Source: Streptosporangiaceae bacterium NEAU-GS5
GTDB taxonomy: Bacteria > Actinomycetota > Actinomycetes > Streptosporangiales > Streptosporangiaceae
Direction of reading: 5' to 3'
DNA length: 64,000 nucleotides
NCBI GenBank assembly: GCA_017592665.1
Contig: JAGFNW010000030.1
Span: 1-64,000 of the forward strand
The position numbers and the translations under genes are program-made. Positions 54,042 through 62,389 of the stretch are shown here, piece by piece. How positions within the stretch are numbered: the stretch's first letter is position 1; every line of letters begins with the position of its first letter. The notes under the pieces are model-generated. The model had not been told where the DNA came from. It saw only the letters and a list, made by a program, of their open reading frames with translations, and made no database searches.

Positions 54042-55150
54042 CACGGCAGACCGACGATGAGTGCGGTGTTCGACCCGCCGAACGCGCAGTTGAGGCTCAT
54101 CGCGAGCTGCGCGGGAGCGGCGAGCGGCTCGCCCAGCACGAGGCGGAGGCCGCATTCGCTGTCCGGGCCGAGGTAGCCGGCGTTGACCGGAAGCATTCCC
54201 TTGCGCAGCGCCAGCAGCGTCACGATCAGTTCCAGCACTCCCGAGGCCTCCAGCGCTTGGCCGTGCAGCGACTTCGTGGAACTCACCGGGACGAACCGGG
54301 CGGCGTCGCCCAGCGCGAGCCGTAGCGCGCTCGCCTCGGCAGAGTCGCTCACGCGGGTGCCTGACCCGTGGGCGTTGACGTAGCCAAGGTCGCCAGGCGC
54401 GGCGCCGGCCCGCTGCAGGGCGGCCGTGATCGCCCGGGCTAGGCCCAGGCCGTCGGGACGCGGCTGGCAGGGGTGGTAGGCGTCGCCGCTGCGGCCCCAG
54501 CCGGCGATCCGCGCCGTGGGCGGCGCGCACCGTGCCCGTGCGGCCGCGGCCGACTCGATGACGACAGCGCCGACGCCGTCGCCGAGCAGCAGCCCCCGCC
54601 GTCCGGCGCTGAACGGGCGCACCTGGCCGTCGTCGGCGAGCACCCGCCCGGCGTCGAACAGCGCGAACTGGTCGCGCTCCACCAGGTACCCGCCTGCGAC
54701 GATGACGCGGTCGGCGAGGCTACGGGCGATCATGGCTGCCGCGTCGCCGATCGCGCCGCTGGCCGCCACGCATGCCGACATGTAGCAGCGCAGGCCCTGC
54801 TCCGCCAGGCCGAGGTCCCGGGCGACCGCGGCGGCGAACGCCTCCGGGCCGCCGTGGACGGCGAGAAACAGCGGGGTGCGGGCCCGGGCGGCTGCGGAAA
54901 GGCCGGCGTCGTCGCAGGCTTCGCCGGTTGCGCGGGTAAGCTCGGTGCGCAGGTCCGGGTTCCCGGGCATCGTCGCCGCGATGCCGACCCGGCGAGTGGC
55001 GACGTCGAACCGCTGGACGGGTCTGAAGGCGGGCCGGCCGGACAGCACCCCCGAGGCCAGCGCAGCAGTGCCCGGCCCGTAGCCGCTTGCGGCGGCCGAG
55101 CCGGTCACGACCACCTGGCCCGCCCCCCGCCGGGCGCGGCTGTCACGCAT
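54041..55150 (-). CDS. Beta-ketoacyl synthase
   Basis: A 369-residue condensing enzyme. The triad is intact: Cys127 in YMSACVAASGAIG, His261 in VNAHGSGTRVSD and His296 in STKSLHGQALEAS, with the closing SLNCAFGGSNTALI. It performs decarboxylative Claisen condensation between acyl and malonyl-type carrier thioesters. It overlaps the ACP gene upstream by eight bases and the Cys-less partner downstream, giving a small type II PKS/FAS-like module. Confidence 0.9.
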   Translation of the reverse strand: MRDSRARRGAGQVVVTGSAAASGYGPGTAALASGVLSGRPAFRPVQRFDVATRRVGIAATMPGNPDLRTELTRATGEACDDAGLSAAARARTPLFLAVHGGPEAFAAAVARDLGLAEQGLRCYMSACVAASGAIGDAAAMIARSLADRVIVAGGYLVERDQFALFDAGRVLADDGQVRPFSAGRRGLLLGDGVGAVVIESAAAARARCAPPTARIAGWGRSGDAYHPCQPRPDGLGLARAITAALQRAGAAPGDLGYVNAHGSGTRVSDSAEASALRLALGDAARFVPVSSTKSLHGQALEASGVLELIVTLLALRKGMLPVNAGYLGPDSECGLRLVLGEPLAAPAQLAMSLNCAFGGSNTALIVGLP

Positions 55151-55379
55151 CGGACGACCCGATCCTCAGGGCGCGGAAGACGTCGAGCGCGCCGGTGACG
55201 GTGGACATGCGGGCCAGCGCTTCGTCGCCAATGTCCAGCACGCCGTAGCGCTGCTCGACCTGGTGGATGAGCCACGCGAGTTCCAGGGAGTCGATCGTCT
55301 CCGGTACCTGCCCCGGCTCGCGATCGCCGTAGGTGGCGAGCATGGCGATGACCTCGGATCGCTCCAGCATCCCGGACAT
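55143..55379 (-). CDS. Acyl/peptidyl carrier protein 2
   Basis: A 78-residue carrier protein. The phosphopantetheine Ser31 lies in ETIDSLELAWLIHQVE at the start of helix 2, and the helix 3-4 region follows. It begins two bases after the other ACP gene and overlaps the ketosynthase start, so both carriers are co-translated with it. Confidence 0.88.
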   Translation of the reverse strand: MSGMLERSEVIAMLATYGDREPGQVPETIDSLELAWLIHQVEQRYGVLDIGDEALARMSTVTGALDVFRALRIGSSDA

Positions 55380-55381
55380 GG

Positions 55382-55639
55382 TCAGTGCGCCGAGGTGGAT
55401 GCCCGCACCGCGACGGTCTGGCAGAACTCTCCGACGGTCATTCCGGCGAGCTGGTCGGACTCGTCCTCGCCGAACTTCACGCCGAACCTGTCTTCGACGC
55501 GGAGGGCGAGCTCGACGAGGGCGAGTGACTCCAGGTCGGCTCCGGCCGGGCCGAGGGTCGTGCCGTCGCTGATGTCCTCGGTGCTGTAGTTCATGTCCGT
55601 CAGGGATTCGAGCACGAACTGGCGGATCTCGTCGGTCAT
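55382..55639 (-). CDS. Acyl carrier protein 1
   Basis: An 85-residue acidic carrier. The attachment Ser38 is in GADLESLALVELALRVEDRF (A-DxxS variant, where DSL is more usual). The ATG 55639 is used; a GTG nine bases earlier is possible. Two adjacent, dissimilar ACPs suggest separate acyl loads or separate partner enzymes. Confidence 0.88.
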   Translation of the reverse strand: MTDEIRQFVLESLTDMNYSTEDISDGTTLGPAGADLESLALVELALRVEDRFGVKFGEDESDQLAGMTVGEFCQTVAVRASTSAH

Positions 55640-55699
55640 GGTAAGCACTTTCTTCTCGGGGGAGAGATGGCCTCGCGAGGGGCTGAGCCGGCCTGGCGG

Positions 55700-57148
55700 C
55701 TAGCGGGCGCCGTCCGCGCCGGCGGCGGGAGGGGCCGGCGACGGATCCGGGTCGGCGTCACGGAGAGCGGCGTGGCTGCGGACGAGCTTTCCGGTGGCGG
55801 TGCGCGGCAGCTGCTCGACGAGGTGCAGCCGTCTCGGGCGCTTGTACGGGGCGAGCCGGGTGGCGATCTGCCGCTCCACGGCCGGCAGCTCGCAGCCCTC
55901 AGCCAGCACGAGGTACGCCTCGATCGCGTGATCGCAGACGACGACCACCCCGGCGACCTCTGGCAGCGCGGCCAGCGTGTGCTCGACCTCGGTCAGGTCC
56001 ACCTTGAGGCCGCCGACGGAGACCTGCGAGTCCCTGCGGCCGAGGACTCGGATCAGCCCGGTGCGGGGATCGACTGTGCCCGCGTCCCGGGTGTGCAGCC
56101 AGCCGTCTGACCAGCGGCGCGGGTCCTGCTCGCCCAGGTACGGAGAGGCCGGCAGCGCGAAATGCAGCTCCCCGTCCTGTTCCCGGAAGGTGATGCCGGG
56201 AGCGGGCGTCAGGCTGGGCCGGTGCCGGCCGAACAGGTCCGTGGCGAGGACGCCCGCCTCGGTCATCCCGTACATGTTGCCCAGGCGCACGCCGTAGCGC
56301 TCCGTGAACATGTCGTATACGTCGGGCCGGACCAGTTCCCCGCCGGTGGTCATCCCAGTCAGCTGCGGCAGCCGCGGCGGCTCCAGCACCGAGGCCAGCA
56401 GCTCGATGTGGAAGGGCACGCCCAGCAGCGTGGTCGGCTGGTCGCTGGCGGCGACCGTGGACAGGATGCCGTCCGCGGTCGTCCGGGCCGGAATCGTCAG
56501 GTTCACGCCCGCGTGCAGGCTGTAGAGGAGACCGCCGACCAGCCCGAGCACGTGCACCATGGAGGCGAGCGACACGATGCGCTCGCCGCCGCGCGGGATC
56601 CCGTCTATCAGCGTATAGCGCTTGACTTCCTCGATGAGGCTCGCGGCGTCCCGGCCGATCACCTTGGAGGGCCCGGTGGACCCGGAGCTGAGCTGTATGA
56701 CGGCATGGCTCGTGGCGGCCGCCTTGCCGGGATACCGGTCCACCCGCCCGGCGACTTCGCTGAATCCCCGGAGCGGCCCGCCGCCGGCGGACGCGGCGGT
56801 CACCACCACTTGGGGCGCCAGCCGCTGCAGCGCGACGTCCACCTCGAAGGCGGTAAGCCGGTGGTCCAGCAGACTCGCCTGTGCGCCGACCTGCCAGGAG
56901 GCGAGCAGGCTGGTGATGAACGCGAGCGATGGCGGCAGGCACAGCGCGACGGTGCCGCCACGGCGCAGCCCCGCATCGGCCAGGTCCTGGCGGCACCCGG
57001 CCACCAGCTTGCGCAGTTCTCCGCGGGTAACGGGGGCGCCGAGGTGCAGGCACACGTCGTCCTCGGGCCCGCCCAGCAGCACCTCATCGACCCACCCGGA
57101 ATCCACCGGATCAGCGTCCCCGGTTTCCTTCGCGGAAAGGCTCACCAT
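55700..57148 (-). CDS. AMP-dependent acyl ligase 1
   Basis: A 482-residue adenylating enzyme. Core motifs: A3 IQLSSGSTGPSKVIG, A5 NMYGMTEAGV, A7 region HTRDAGTVD (usual TGD changed to TRD), A8 GRRDSQVSVGGLKVD and A10 RTATGKLVR with the catalytic Lys. It activates a carboxylic acid as the acyl-AMP and loads CoA or a carrier, likely one of the next two ACPs. GGGAGGTCGGG precedes ATG 57148. It is the gene before the ACP pair, about 60 bases away. Confidence 0.88.
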   Translation of the reverse strand: MVSLSAKETGDADPVDSGWVDEVLLGGPEDDVCLHLGAPVTRGELRKLVAGCRQDLADAGLRRGGTVALCLPPSLAFITSLLASWQVGAQASLLDHRLTAFEVDVALQRLAPQVVVTAASAGGGPLRGFSEVAGRVDRYPGKAAATSHAVIQLSSGSTGPSKVIGRDAASLIEEVKRYTLIDGIPRGGERIVSLASMVHVLGLVGGLLYSLHAGVNLTIPARTTADGILSTVAASDQPTTLLGVPFHIELLASVLEPPRLPQLTGMTTGGELVRPDVYDMFTERYGVRLGNMYGMTEAGVLATDLFGRHRPSLTPAPGITFREQDGELHFALPASPYLGEQDPRRWSDGWLHTRDAGTVDPRTGLIRVLGRRDSQVSVGGLKVDLTEVEHTLAALPEVAGVVVVCDHAIEAYLVLAEGCELPAVERQIATRLAPYKRPRRLHLVEQLPRTATGKLVRSHAALRDADPDPSPAPPAAGADGAR

Positions 57149-57258
57149 CCCGACCTCCCTCTGGTCCCGCACATTGGCATGCCGTCACGACTGTGGTTTG
57201 GTCGGCCAGGTGGGTGAGCGCGGCGCCGGCCGGTCGCGGTTCCGATGCTCATCACAGG

Positions 57259-58194
57259 TCAGCCGATCAGCTCGCGGAGTGCGTCGGCCATTTTTTCGCC
57301 CGAGCCGCACTCGCGTGCCCGCTGGACACCGGTCACCGGCAGCCACGCGACCGGCATCAGACCGAAGACCTCGACCGGCCCTGCGTACGGCGACGGCCGC
57401 CAGTGACGCGCGGCGTCCTGGTTGGCCCGCCACACGCGCAGCGAGCGCGCGGCGAAGTCGGGCTTGGCGTCCCGTGGCACAAGGTCGCGCTCCTGCCAGC
57501 TCGCCAGGATCCGCGGCAGATCCGGTGGCAGGGCCGGCTCCTCCGACAAGGGCCCGGTGATGGCGTCCGGCGGCTCCAGCAGCCCGGCGTCGATCACGGC
57601 CAGCAGCCGGACATCGTCAAGCCGGACGGCCATCTCGTAGGCGATCGCCGCCCCGATCCCACAACCGCCGAGCAGGTACGGGCCGGCGGGGCGTTCCGCG
57701 CGCACCGCATCGACGTAAGCATCGGCCATCGCCTCCAGCGTCCGGCCGGGTTCCGCGTCGGAGTAGAGCCCAGCCGCCTGGATGCCGAAGACGGTGTACT
57801 CCTCTCCCAGTGCGTGGGCGAGCCGGCAGTACAGGCCGGCCTGCCCGTGGTCCGGATGAACCAGGAACAGCGGCGAACGGGTGCCGTCGCCGTCCTGGAT
57901 CGCGATGAGCGGCCCGGACAGCCGCTCGGCGCGGTCGCGGATCAGGGTCGCCTGTTGCTCCACGGTCGGGTGCTCGGCGACCGCGTTCAGCGAGAGCTGG
58001 ACGCCGAACTCTCGCAGGATTCCGTCCAGCACCCTGGCCGCGTCCAGCGAGTTGCCACCGATGCCGAAGAAGTCCTCCCGGATCCCGACGGCGAAGCCGA
58101 GGACAAGCTGCCAATGCCGGGCCAGCCAGATCTCCACGGGATCCCTTGGCCGCTGGTAGCCGGCATCGCTCGTTTCGCTGAGGGCATGGTTCAT
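57259..58194 (-). CDS. Carrier protein-thioesterase didomain with Cys nucleophile
   Basis: A 311-residue protein. An N-terminal carrier domain (about 15-90) has Ser49 in GIGGNSLDAARVL. The thioesterase domain (about 100-311) starts PLFLVHPDHGQAGLYC. The nucleophile elbow reads LLGGCGIGAA, so Cys178 replaces the usual Ser. The Asp may be in AVIDAGLLEPP. No catalytic His of the usual GGHF type is seen in the last 40 residues. It could release or cyclise a chain, or be a non-classical acyltransferase. It overlaps the next ligase gene by four bases. Confidence 0.88.
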   Translation of the reverse strand: MNHALSETSDAGYQRPRDPVEIWLARHWQLVLGFAVGIREDFFGIGGNSLDAARVLDGILREFGVQLSLNAVAEHPTVEQQATLIRDRAERLSGPLIAIQDGDGTRSPLFLVHPDHGQAGLYCRLAHALGEEYTVFGIQAAGLYSDAEPGRTLEAMADAYVDAVRAERPAGPYLLGGCGIGAAIAYEMAVRLDDVRLLAVIDAGLLEPPDAITGPLSEEPALPPDLPRILASWQERDLVPRDAKPDFAARSLRVWRANQDAARHWRPSPYAGPVEVFGLMPVAWLPVTGVQRARECGSGEKMADALRELIG

Positions 58195-59669
58195 GGCGCG
58201 GTCGTACCGTTCTCGTGTTGGGGGGCAAGCCGCCAGCGCTGGACCTTGCCCGCCCCCGATCGGGGAACCTGGTCAACGAACGTGAACTGCTTCGGGATCT
58301 TGTATCTGGCCAGCCGCCGCCCGCAGTGCGCCGCGAGCTCGGCCTTGCGCACGCTCGCGCCGGGGCGCAGGACCACCTGCGCACCCACCACCGACCCGAG
58401 CACCTGGTGCGGGACGGCCACCACGGCCGCGTCGACAACCGCGGGGTGCTCCCGGAGCGCCGCCTCGACCTCGTCGGGATCGACCTTCTCGCCGCCCACG
58501 TTGATGATGTCGTGGTCACGCGGTTCGAGGTAGAGGTAGCCGCCGGAGTCCAGCCGACCGTGGTCGCCGACCGTGGCAAATCCGTCCCGGGTAGTTCGGA
58601 TGGCCTGCTCGCCGACGTAATCAGAGCGGACGGCCCGCTGGGGGGTCCGCATGAACACGGTACCGGTTACGCCTGGCGCCACCGGGTGGCCGGCGTCGTC
58701 CAGGATGCGGACTTGGGTGATGAAGCCGCGGCCGACCGTGCCGGGCCGGGCCAGCCACTCGTCGCCGCGGACCAGCGTCACGCCGATCCCTTCGGTTGCG
58801 CCGTACAGCTCGTAGACGCGGTCCGGGCCGAGCAGGGCGATCCAGTCGCGCTTGGTGGCCGCGTCGCAGCGGGCCGCGGTGTGCAGTACCGCCCGCAGGC
58901 TGGCGAAGGACGCCGGGTCCAGGTCCGGCAGGGCCGCGATCTCCCGCATGTGCGTCGGGGTCAGCTGGAGCCACTCGATGGCATGCCGCCGCACCAGCTC
59001 GACTGTCCACTGCGGCGCGAAGAACGGCTGCAGGACCACGGTGCCGTGGTCCAGCAGGGCGTCCACGAACGCGGTGAACGGCGCGGCATGATACAGCGGC
59101 CCGACGATGAGCGTACGCTGCCCGGTGCGCCACCCGGTCTGCCGGATCACCAGGGACGGAGTCCTGGCCGGGTCGTAGCGCAGTGGCCCCGGCCGGGCGG
59201 AGATCTTCGGGATGCCCGTGCTCGCGCCGGTGGCCAGCAGGTACGCCACGGCGTCGGCGTCGGCGCCGGCCGGCGGCTCCGGCCCGGCGGGCAGGTCCAA
59301 CCGCTGCGGCCGGAGCCGGGCGTCCATCAGGCAGGCGCGCGCGAACCGCCGGCCCAGCTGGCGCAGCAGGGCATCCTGCTCTGCCGGCGCGGCGGCCGGG
59401 TTCATCGCGAAGACCGGCACCTGCGCCGCGAGCGCCGCCACGATGCCGATGGCCGCGGGCAGCGTGTTGTCGGCCGGCACGACGGCGCAGCACCGCGCAC
59501 CCTGGCCGGCCGCCGCACGCAGTTCACTGGCCGTGTCCGCGACCCGGCCGCCGAATTCCCGCCAGGAGAGGGCCTCTTCTGCCAGGCGGGCGTCGAAGCC
59601 GACGAGGGCTGTCCGGTCCGGCTCGCCGCGGGCGAGGTCGGCGATTCGCTGGCGTACGGACAGGGTCAT
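58191..59669 (-). CDS. AMP-dependent acyl ligase 2
   Basis: A 492-residue ligase. A3 is degenerate (LLATGASTGIPKIS), A5 is ELYGATEGIG, A7 TVGDHGRLD, A8 DHDIINVGGEKVD, and A10 PRSGAGKVQRWR keeps the Lys. It looks like benzoate/fatty-acid CoA ligases more than like NRPS adenylation domains. ATG 59669 overlaps the stop region of the upstream PCP gene. It probably loads a distinct acyl group onto one of the neighbouring carriers. Confidence 0.87.
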   Translation of the reverse strand: MTLSVRQRIADLARGEPDRTALVGFDARLAEEALSWREFGGRVADTASELRAAAGQGARCCAVVPADNTLPAAIGIVAALAAQVPVFAMNPAAAPAEQDALLRQLGRRFARACLMDARLRPQRLDLPAGPEPPAGADADAVAYLLATGASTGIPKISARPGPLRYDPARTPSLVIRQTGWRTGQRTLIVGPLYHAAPFTAFVDALLDHGTVVLQPFFAPQWTVELVRRHAIEWLQLTPTHMREIAALPDLDPASFASLRAVLHTAARCDAATKRDWIALLGPDRVYELYGATEGIGVTLVRGDEWLARPGTVGRGFITQVRILDDAGHPVAPGVTGTVFMRTPQRAVRSDYVGEQAIRTTRDGFATVGDHGRLDSGGYLYLEPRDHDIINVGGEKVDPDEVEAALREHPAVVDAAVVAVPHQVLGSVVGAQVVLRPGASVRKAELAAHCGRRLARYKIPKQFTFVDQVPRSGAGKVQRWRLAPQHENGTTAP

Positions 59670-60181
59670 CGTAACTGCAGGATCTCTGCCAGCCGCCGGA
59701 TGGTGGCCGCGCTCACGAACTCGTACACGTCCAGCGGCCGACCGAACTCCGTCTCGACGGCGTCGACGATACTCAGGGCCGACAGCGAGTCGCCGCCCAG
59801 TTCCAGGAAGTCGTCGTCCACGCCCACGGACGGCACGTCCATGCGCGCTGACCAGATCGCCACTAGGCGGCGTTCCGCGTCGTCGCGCGGATGGGAATAC
59901 AGGGTGCAGCGGCCCTCGGCCACGGCCGCGGCGAGGCATTGCGCGTCCACCGCGCCGTCCACCGTCGGAATGCGCTCCGTGATCAGCACGCCGGCCAACC
60001 CGCTGTCAACGCCCAGCTCTCGCCACACGTGATTGCGCAGGACGGGCCCGCTCACGTACTCGCTTACCTCGACGGCCGCGACGGCCACCTTGTTTTCGTT
60101 GTCGTGCACGAGCGCGGTCTCGGCCCGGCGGACAGCTGGGTGCGCGGTTAGTACCCTGGTTATCTCGGGCAAGGTGGCCAC
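59666..60181 (-). CDS. Adenylation C-subdomain-like / carrier protein fusion
   Basis: A 171-residue protein. Residues 1-95 look like the small C-terminal subdomain of an adenylation enzyme, but the usual NGKVD turn is VDGAVD (residues 74-79), so the catalytic Lys is Ala. Residues 100-171 are a carrier domain with Ser132 in LELGGDSLSALS. It is what remains of an NRPS module after loss of the large adenylation domain. Activation must be supplied in trans, perhaps by one of the adjacent ligases. It overlaps the genes on both sides. Confidence 0.82.
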   Translation of the reverse strand: MATLPEITRVLTAHPAVRRAETALVHDNENKVAVAAVEVSEYVSGPVLRNHVWRELGVDSGLAGVLITERIPTVDGAVDAQCLAAAVAEGRCTLYSHPRDDAERRLVAIWSARMDVPSVGVDDDFLELGGDSLSALSIVDAVETEFGRPLDVYEFVSAATIRRLAEILQLR

Positions 60182-60951
60182 GGCTGCTCTCCTGTCAGCA
60201 GATCAGCGACGAGCTCGTGCACTTCAGGGTTGCGCAGTAGGTCATCGTGGCCGATGTCGAGCGCGATGGCCCGCGAGCCCGGCACCGGCGGCTCATAGCC
60301 GTCCGAGCAAACGAATAGCGGGACCGCCGTACGCATGTCGAACCCGCCCTCGCCTGCCAGCAGCAGGTAGTCCAGGTAGGCGGTGAACCCTGCGGTGAGC
60401 TCTCCGCGGAAGAACTCTGGCAGGGACAGCCGCCCGGCGACCGCGTGCATCAGCTGGCCGTACCTGGCGGCCAGGGCCGCGGCGATCCGCGGGAGGTCAT
60501 CCGGGTATGCCGCTGCGATTTGCTCCGAGAGGCCGCGGGCGTCCGCCAGCTCGTCCTCGGTCAGCTGCCCGGCGGAGGACTTCAGCGCCGACGTGAACTC
60601 GTCGGCCAGCGAGTCGCCGGTGGTCGGCACGGCGTCGAAGAGCAAGGTCATCGGCGCGGACTCGGTCACGGCGATCGCGTCCGCGACGCGAGTGGCCAGC
60701 GCGGCGCCGGCGCAGAAACCGAGTACCGCACGTACTGGCCGGCCGACCGCGGCGAGCTCGGCTACCCAGCGGTCAACGCGCGCCGCCAGTGGGCCCGCGC
60801 CTTCCCCCCGGATATGAAGGAAGGTGACATCGGTCGGCACCCCGGCAGCCAGCTCCCCGAAGCCCGCCGCCGTCCGGCCTCCGGCGAAATCCAGGCAGGG
60901 GACGAGATCAGGCCCCTGGTCCGACAGCTGCCGCCAGTGTGTCAGCTCCAT
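60160..60951 (-). CDS. Type II thioesterase-like protein with Cys nucleophile
   Basis: A 263-residue alpha/beta hydrolase of the NRPS thioesterase kind. The elbow is VLGFCAGAA, so Cys80 replaces Ser. The general base is probably in LDIGHDDLL near residue 240. FLHIRGEGAGPLAARVDRWV resembles the thioesterase N-terminal region. It may edit or transfer acyl groups from carriers. The start overlaps the upstream ligase gene by 44 bases and its end overlaps the carrier fusion by 22 bases. Confidence 0.78.
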   Translation of the reverse strand: MELTHWRQLSDQGPDLVPCLDFAGGRTAAGFGELAAGVPTDVTFLHIRGEGAGPLAARVDRWVAELAAVGRPVRAVLGFCAGAALATRVADAIAVTESAPMTLLFDAVPTTGDSLADEFTSALKSSAGQLTEDELADARGLSEQIAAAYPDDLPRIAAALAARYGQLMHAVAGRLSLPEFFRGELTAGFTAYLDYLLLAGEGGFDMRTAVPLFVCSDGYEPPVPGSRAIALDIGHDDLLRNPEVHELVADLLTGEQPWPPCPR

Positions 60952-62389
60952 CCAGCCCCCCTTTCGGGCCGGCGATCGCCGCCAGTACTGAGTAGTCGAT
61001 CTTTCCGCCGGGTGTCCGTGGGAGGCGGTCGACGTGCCGGAAGACCACCTGCCGGCTGGGCACCCCGAGCGACTCGACCAGTTCGCGCCGCTGCTGCTCG
61101 TGCACCGCCGCGGCGCCCGCGCCGACAAGGTGCACCACTTCGTCGATGCCGCAGATCACCGCGGCGGGGTGGCCCGGCCGTTCCACCAGGCGCTCCAGGT
61201 CGTCCAGGTTCGTGCGGACGCCGAGCACCTTCACGATCCGCTTGGTGCGTCCGGTCAGGTACAAGTAGCCGTCGCGCAGGTATCCGAGGTCCCCGGTGTC
61301 CAGGACGTCGACCTCGGCGCCGCGGGACAGGTCTTCGCGGCGCGTCGCGTAGCCGAGCATGACGCCGGGGCCCTGGTAACAGACCGCGCCCTCGCCGGAC
61401 ACGGCCCGCGCATGGGTCGGTGCCGGCCTGACCGAAACGGTGCCGCCCGGTACCGCAGTGCCCACCGATCCGAGGCGGCACGGCAGGTCGGCAGGGTCCA
61501 GGCAGGCGATCCGGGCGGTTGCCTCAGTCTGGCCGTACATTACGAAGAAGCGGCCGTCCCGCCGGCCCATCAGCCGGGCAAGCCGCATGGTCAGGTCGTT
61601 GCCCAGCCGCGCGCCCGCCTGGGTCATGGTGCGGATGCTGCTGCGGCCCAGCAGGCCGGCGTGCGCCGGCCCGAACGCCGCATAGGTCGTCGGCACCGCG
61701 GCGAACGACGTGGCACCGCACCGGATGAGGTGGTCCCACGTCGCCAGGGACAGCGGTGACCCGCCGCCGAGCACGACGCTCGCGCCTGCCAGCAGGTGGG
61801 TGTTCAGTACGGACAGCCCGTAGGCGTGCGTGACCGGCATCGTGGCCGGGGCGCGTTCGGCGGCGGTGATGCCCAGCGCGCGGATGACCGCGGCGGCGTT
61901 GCCGGCCAGCCCGGAGCACGACAGACGTACCGTCTTGGGGCTGCCGGTCGAGCCGGACGTGGCCAGCAGCAATGCCATGCCGGGGTAGATGTCCCCGGTC
62001 GGCTCGCCGCTGCTCCGCCGGAAGATGGCCCGGCCGGTGACCCGTTCCTCGGCCGGGCGGTAGCCGAGACCGGTCAGACCTGCCGCTGATCCCGGCGCCG
62101 GAACCACGAACTCGGGCTGGTATGCCGCGAGGATTTCGGGCGAGGCGGGCAGGAACGCGACGGCATGCCCCAAGCGCAGCGCGGCAAGATAGGCCAACAC
62201 AGTGGGCAGGTCACGGTCTCCCGCGCACAGCACCAGTGCCTTGCCGTCGTGACGTAGCGCCCACTCGAATTCGCTGACCAGCTTGGCCAGCTCACCGTAG
62301 GTCAGCTTGGTGCGATCCTCGAGGCACATGGCCAATGAAGTCGGCTGCGCGTCGTCGTGGGTAACGAGATCCAGCATCGCCGGCACCAT
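60908..62389 (-). CDS. AMP-dependent acyl/amino-acyl ligase 3
   Basis: A 493-residue adenylating enzyme. A3 LLATSGSTGSPKTVRLS, A5 FVMYGQTEATAR, A7 VLDTGDLGYL, A8 GRTKRIVKVLGVRTN and A10 LPRTPGGKIDYS with Lys are all present. It is the first gene of the long minus-strand operon (to 50610). It faces the divergent E1-alpha gene across about 520 bases that hold the presumed promoters. Substrate is not predictable here. Confidence 0.88.
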   Translation of the reverse strand: MVPAMLDLVTHDDAQPTSLAMCLEDRTKLTYGELAKLVSEFEWALRHDGKALVLCAGDRDLPTVLAYLAALRLGHAVAFLPASPEILAAYQPEFVVPAPGSAAGLTGLGYRPAEERVTGRAIFRRSSGEPTGDIYPGMALLLATSGSTGSPKTVRLSCSGLAGNAAAVIRALGITAAERAPATMPVTHAYGLSVLNTHLLAGASVVLGGGSPLSLATWDHLIRCGATSFAAVPTTYAAFGPAHAGLLGRSSIRTMTQAGARLGNDLTMRLARLMGRRDGRFFVMYGQTEATARIACLDPADLPCRLGSVGTAVPGGTVSVRPAPTHARAVSGEGAVCYQGPGVMLGYATRREDLSRGAEVDVLDTGDLGYLRDGYLYLTGRTKRIVKVLGVRTNLDDLERLVERPGHPAAVICGIDEVVHLVGAGAAAVHEQQRRELVESLGVPSRQVVFRHVDRLPRTPGGKIDYSVLAAIAGPKGGLDGADTLAAAVGPGA

